The notes under the pieces were generated by a model that saw nothing but the letters and a program-made list of their open reading frames with translations, did not search any database and was not told the DNA's origin. Shown here piece by piece: positions 6,425-8,704 of a stretch of 8,704 nt of DNA (positions within the stretch are counted from its first letter, which is position 1; every line of letters starts with the position of its first letter). Source of the stretch: Candidatus Woesearchaeota archaeon (GTDB taxonomy: Archaea; Nanobdellota; Nanobdellia; Woesearchaeales; BM511); contig JAAOYE010000031.1 in NCBI GenBank assembly GCA_018221175.1, forward strand, positions 1 through 8,704. The letters are read 5' to 3'. The position numbers were made by a program, and so were the translations under genes.

Positions 6425-7014
6425 AAACACTTGATGAAAAAAAGTTAAAAGAAATCGGAAACAGAGTAAAGAACTTTATCTCTGAAGGGACAATCAAAAG
6501 TAAACAACCAAAGAAGTATGCGGATTTCTTTCTTACCAATGCGAGTGATTCTCTTAAAACTGCAAGATGCATTTATGATATGTCAACAAATAAAGACTAT
6601 CAACAATATACTGGATATGAAGGATTAAAAGGATTTTTATGGGTTATCAATGCAAGTTATTATTCAATGTTCTATATGGCTCGAGCTTTACTTGAAAATG
6701 AAGGGATAAAATTAAGGGCGGATCTTTCAATTCATGCATTAACTTTTGATGCACTCATACATTATTTTTATTTAACGGGAAAACTTCAGAAAAGATTAGT
6801 TGAACAATACATTGAAGCTCAAGAAGAATCAACGGAATTGTTAGGCAAACAAAAAGCAGATGAACTTGTAGAAGAATACTTTTTTGAAAAAAGAAAGAGA
6901 GGGATTATAACTTATGAAACTGAAGAATTTGCGATACAAAGTAAAGCAAAGACATCACTTGATAGAGCGGCTAAATTTAATACAGAAATAAGAATGATAA
7001 TAGAATCACAATGA
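6421..7014 (+). CDS. HEPN-domain protein, probable RNase toxin partner
   Basis: A 197-residue helical protein. Residues ~33-190 fit a HEPN domain: helix 1 around YADFFLTNASDSLKTARCIY, then the characteristic NASYYSMFYMARALL (77-91), then R99-ADLSI-H105, which fits the Rx4-6H motif of catalytic HEPN RNases. It ends with the family-like AKTSLDRAAKFNTEI helix. The HxY tyrosine that is adenylylated in the MntA-HepT type is absent (H105 is followed by A-L), so neutralisation, if any, may use another residue or simple binding. The start overlaps the stop of the nucleotidyltransferase gene (ATGA), giving translational coupling. It converges on the ATPase gene with 58 bases between the stops. The expected role is an RNA-cutting toxin or stress/antiviral effector; a non-toxic ligand-binding HEPN remains possible. 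Confidence 0.8.
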   Translation: MKTLDEKKLKEIGNRVKNFISEGTIKSKQPKKYADFFLTNASDSLKTARCIYDMSTNKDYQQYTGYEGLKGFLWVINASYYSMFYMARALLENEGIKLRADLSIHALTFDALIHYFYLTGKLQKRLVEQYIEAQEESTELLGKQKADELVEEYFFEKRKRGIITYETEEFAIQSKAKTSLDRAAKFNTEIRMIIESQ

Positions 7015-7072
7015 CAACTGAAATATCGCTATCAAGAAAAGAGCCGGATAAAAATAATCTGTATTAATCTTT

Positions 7073-7285
7073 TTAGAAACAAATATTGATTTTGCCTTTT
7101 TTTATTCCTTGTTTGATTTCTTTACCTATGTCACTGTCTGCTCTGACTTTTACAACGCCGTTTTTACCAACTTTTGCTGCCAAAAGATATTCATCTTCGC
7201 TGTAAACCTCGATTTGCTCTCCTGTTTTTTTAGTGCCGACATCTAACTGGATGAATTTCTCAGAAAACCCGACTTTGAAGTCAAC
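7073..7285 (-). repeat. Direct repeat, copy 2: native 3' end of the ATPase gene
   Basis: The partner of 5405-5617, in the same orientation. Bases 7197-7269 are identical to 5529-5601. Here the repeat is in frame with the full-length ATPase and encodes its last 70 residues plus the stop codon. The two copies enclose the complete nucleotidyltransferase-HEPN operon. Confidence 0.9.
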
Positions 7286-8488
7286 AGGAGTTTTTTCTTT
7301 TTTCTCTTCTTCTAAGCTGGCTGCTTCGATTTTTAGGTTTAGCCCCAGTTCTTGACCTATCTTTTTTAGTGTTTCTTTGTCTTTGCCAACAACTCTTGAA
7401 ACATCTTTTCTTGGAATAATAATTTTTGCAGTGCTAAAATCAATTAGTTCTGCTTTGGCATCTTCGCTGTACCTGCTAACTATTTCAACTATTTTTTCTT
7501 CAACTATTTTTCTGATTCCGCCAATGCTTTCTTCTTCTACTTTTACTTCTACAACCATTGTCTGGTCGCCGTAAGTGTATATTTCAAACTCTGAAGTTTT
7601 GGTTTCAAAGTCTCTGACACTGATTATTGGCCTTGCCAGGTCGCTTGTTTTCATCCCATAAGGCACTTTTACCTCCATTGCAAGCTCAAAGACTTTTTTT
7701 ATCTTTCCAGCTTTAATAAAGATGACAGTATCTATAACATGGGGTATCACGCCAAGGTCCAGTCTTCCTATAAATCTGGAAATCGCGTCAATTGGCAGGT
7801 TTGCGTGAACTACTCCAAGCATGCCAACCCCGGAAAGCCTTAAATCAGAATAAAGTTTGAAGTCGTCTGTGTTTCTCATTTCATCAAACACGGTGTAGTC
7901 TGGGCGTGATAGTAATAATATGTTTTTTAGCTCTTCAGGTTTGACGTGGGTAAGGGCGTATCTTGTTATGCTTTTTGGCACGTCAAGGTCTCTTGGCGCC
8001 TCAATTGTCTTTATTATCTTGTTTTGTTTAAGGTATTCTTCTGCGAGCGCTTGCACAAAAGTTGTTTTTCCCTCGCCTGGAGCGCCTGCGACAAGTATTC
8101 CTTCTGCTTTTTTAAGCACTCTTTCTTTTAATTTGTTTTCAAGCTCGTAGTCTGTCAGGCTTAGTTTTTTTATGGGTCTTACCGCGGTTATCTCCCAGGT
8201 GTCTGAGACTGGCGGCGAGGTAATGACTATCCTTGTTTTTCCTATTTGTGCTATTGTTGATTTCTCGTTTTGGATTTCTATAAATGAATCCTGCTTGTTT
8301 TGTGCAAATTCGTTTATCTCTTTTGAAATGCTTTCTAGTAAATTGTTTGTAAGGGTGCTGCTTGAAATTTTTTGCAAAGAATAGCTTCCAGGCTTTCCTC
8401 TTTTTGCAAGCGGGCGCGTGCCTTCTTTGAGGTGCACGCTCATAGTGTCTTTGTCAAAATATTTGTTGATAATTAGTTTTTCACCCAT
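7073..8488 (-). CDS. PilT/T2SS-family ATPase with KH domain (COG1855-like), lacking the PIN domain
   Basis: A 471-residue archaeal ATPase of the secretion-ATPase (PilT/VirB11) superfamily. The N-terminal part begins FDKDTMSVHLKEGTRPLAKRG, a segment that in this family normally follows a PIN domain. The ATPase core has Walker A GAPGEGKT (135-142), Walker B-like TVFDEMR with D202-E203, and GVGMLGVVHA. A KH domain follows with a GxxG-like loop VVGKDKE (G368). The C-terminal domain (402-471) is the part duplicated at 5402-5674. Start: ATG 8488 is preferred, since the TATA-like box 29 bases upstream fits a leaderless message. A TTG at 8581 would add 31 unfamiliar residues, and an in-frame stop (8609-8611) rules out an attached PIN domain. 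ATPase plus KH suggests RNA-related or RNP-remodelling work; the true role of the family is not established. It sits upstream of serS on the same strand if the intervening module is removed. Confidence 0.88.
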   Translation of the reverse strand: MGEKLIINKYFDKDTMSVHLKEGTRPLAKRGKPGSYSLQKISSSTLTNNLLESISKEINEFAQNKQDSFIEIQNEKSTIAQIGKTRIVITSPPVSDTWEITAVRPIKKLSLTDYELENKLKERVLKKAEGILVAGAPGEGKTTFVQALAEEYLKQNKIIKTIEAPRDLDVPKSITRYALTHVKPEELKNILLLSRPDYTVFDEMRNTDDFKLYSDLRLSGVGMLGVVHANLPIDAISRFIGRLDLGVIPHVIDTVIFIKAGKIKKVFELAMEVKVPYGMKTSDLARPIISVRDFETKTSEFEIYTYGDQTMVVEVKVEEESIGGIRKIVEEKIVEIVSRYSEDAKAELIDFSTAKIIIPRKDVSRVVGKDKETLKKIGQELGLNLKIEAASLEEEKKEKTPVDFKVGFSEKFIQLDVGTKKTGEQIEVYSEDEYLLAAKVGKNGVVKVRADSDIGKEIKQGIKKGKINICF

Positions 8489-8512
8489 CCCGAGAATTAA
8501 TAGTAATAGGTT

Positions 8513-8522
8513 GTTTTTATAG
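8513..8522 (-). promoter_or_regulatory. TATA-like box of the ATPase gene
   Basis: CTATAAAAAC on the minus strand, centred about 29 bases before ATG 8488, giving a near-leaderless transcript and supporting that start. Other AT-rich candidates lie at 8530-8537 and 8588-8608, so the choice is not unique. Confidence 0.45.
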
Positions 8523-8620
8523 TTTATGAGTTTAAACTTTTTGTCCCAAGTTGGCGACGACAAAAAAAATGAAAAATTCAAGGATAACTTTAAATATAAC
8601 TTAAATATTTACCTTATTTA

Positions 8621-8672
8621 ATCCTTAAAAATCAGCTATAAAAAATCAGCAGCTTTTCCTATCATTAAGGAT
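8621..8672. repeat. Short inverted and direct repeats in AT-rich intergenic DNA
   Basis: ATCCTTAA (8621-8628) and TTAAGGAT (8665-8672) form an 8-base inverted repeat with a 36-base interior. Within it AAAAATCAGC occurs twice (8627-8636, 8641-8650). It could be an operator or the edge of a regulatory region for a gene beyond the window. Such short repeats can occur by chance in AT-rich DNA. Confidence 0.3.
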
Positions 8673-8704
8673 GTTAAAAAGAGGTGTAAATAGGTAGAAG
8701 CACC

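Noticed and set aside
7015..7072. Possible small RNA or attachment site between the HEPN and ATPase stops
   Set aside because: I see no box C/D pattern, no hairpin and no match to the other side of the module; only a short T-run (7070-7074) that may aid termination.
8636..8704. Possible C-terminal end of a minus-strand gene entering from the right edge (last residues SLMIGKAADFL, stop at 8636-8638)
   Set aside because: Only 22 codons are visible, with no family signal, and other frames are equally short before stops. It cannot be supported from this window.
8681..8704. GAGGTG as a Shine-Dalgarno sequence for a plus-strand gene
   Set aside because: No ATG, GTG or TTG follows at usable spacing inside the window; the GTG within it is followed at once by a stop.

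Overview
This window most likely comes from an AT-rich archaeon, plausibly a DPANN/Woesearchaeota-like lineage; that placement is an inference. Two things support it. A PilT/KH-type ATPase of the archaeal COG1855 family is present. Three genes or operons also carry TTTAAATA- or TATAAAAA-like boxes at archaeal TATA spacing, and for the seryl-tRNA synthetase and the ATPase the box sits about 27-30 bases before the start codon, as in leaderless archaeal transcripts.

Left block (1-4085, + strand): a tightly packed heavy-metal operon. It holds a mercuric-reductase-type flavoprotein (merA, cut by the left edge), a small class I SAM methyltransferase, and a CopB-type (P1B-3, CPH motif) copper/silver P-type ATPase with a Cys4 plus His-rich N-terminus. 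The gaps are 22 bases and 1 base, so the three are probably co-transcribed. They would combine metal-ion reduction, an unidentified methylation and metal efflux.

Centre-left (4091-5365, - strand): seryl-tRNA synthetase, converging on copB with only 5 bases between them and carrying its own leaderless promoter.

Centre (5402-7285): the most unusual part. A wHTH-nucleotidyltransferase gene and a HEPN gene overlap by 4 bases on the + strand, as in antitoxin-toxin modules of the MNT/HEPN type. They are bracketed by two direct copies of the last ~213 bases of the neighbouring ATPase gene (about 85% identical overall, including a 73-base perfectly identical core). One copy is the real 3' end of the ATPase. 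The other is an orphan, still-open reading frame next to serS. This layout suggests that the module arrived by an insertion or recombination that duplicated the gene's 3' end. Two adjacent 22-base near-palindromes (5767-5810) lie between the module's TATA box and its first ATG and look like an autoregulatory operator.

Right block (7073-8488, - strand): the COG1855-like ATPase (secretion-type ATPase core, KH domain, C-terminal domain). It lacks the N-terminal PIN nuclease domain usual for this family. The last ~200 bases (8489-8704) hold its promoter and AT-rich DNA with short repeats; no gene is convincing there.
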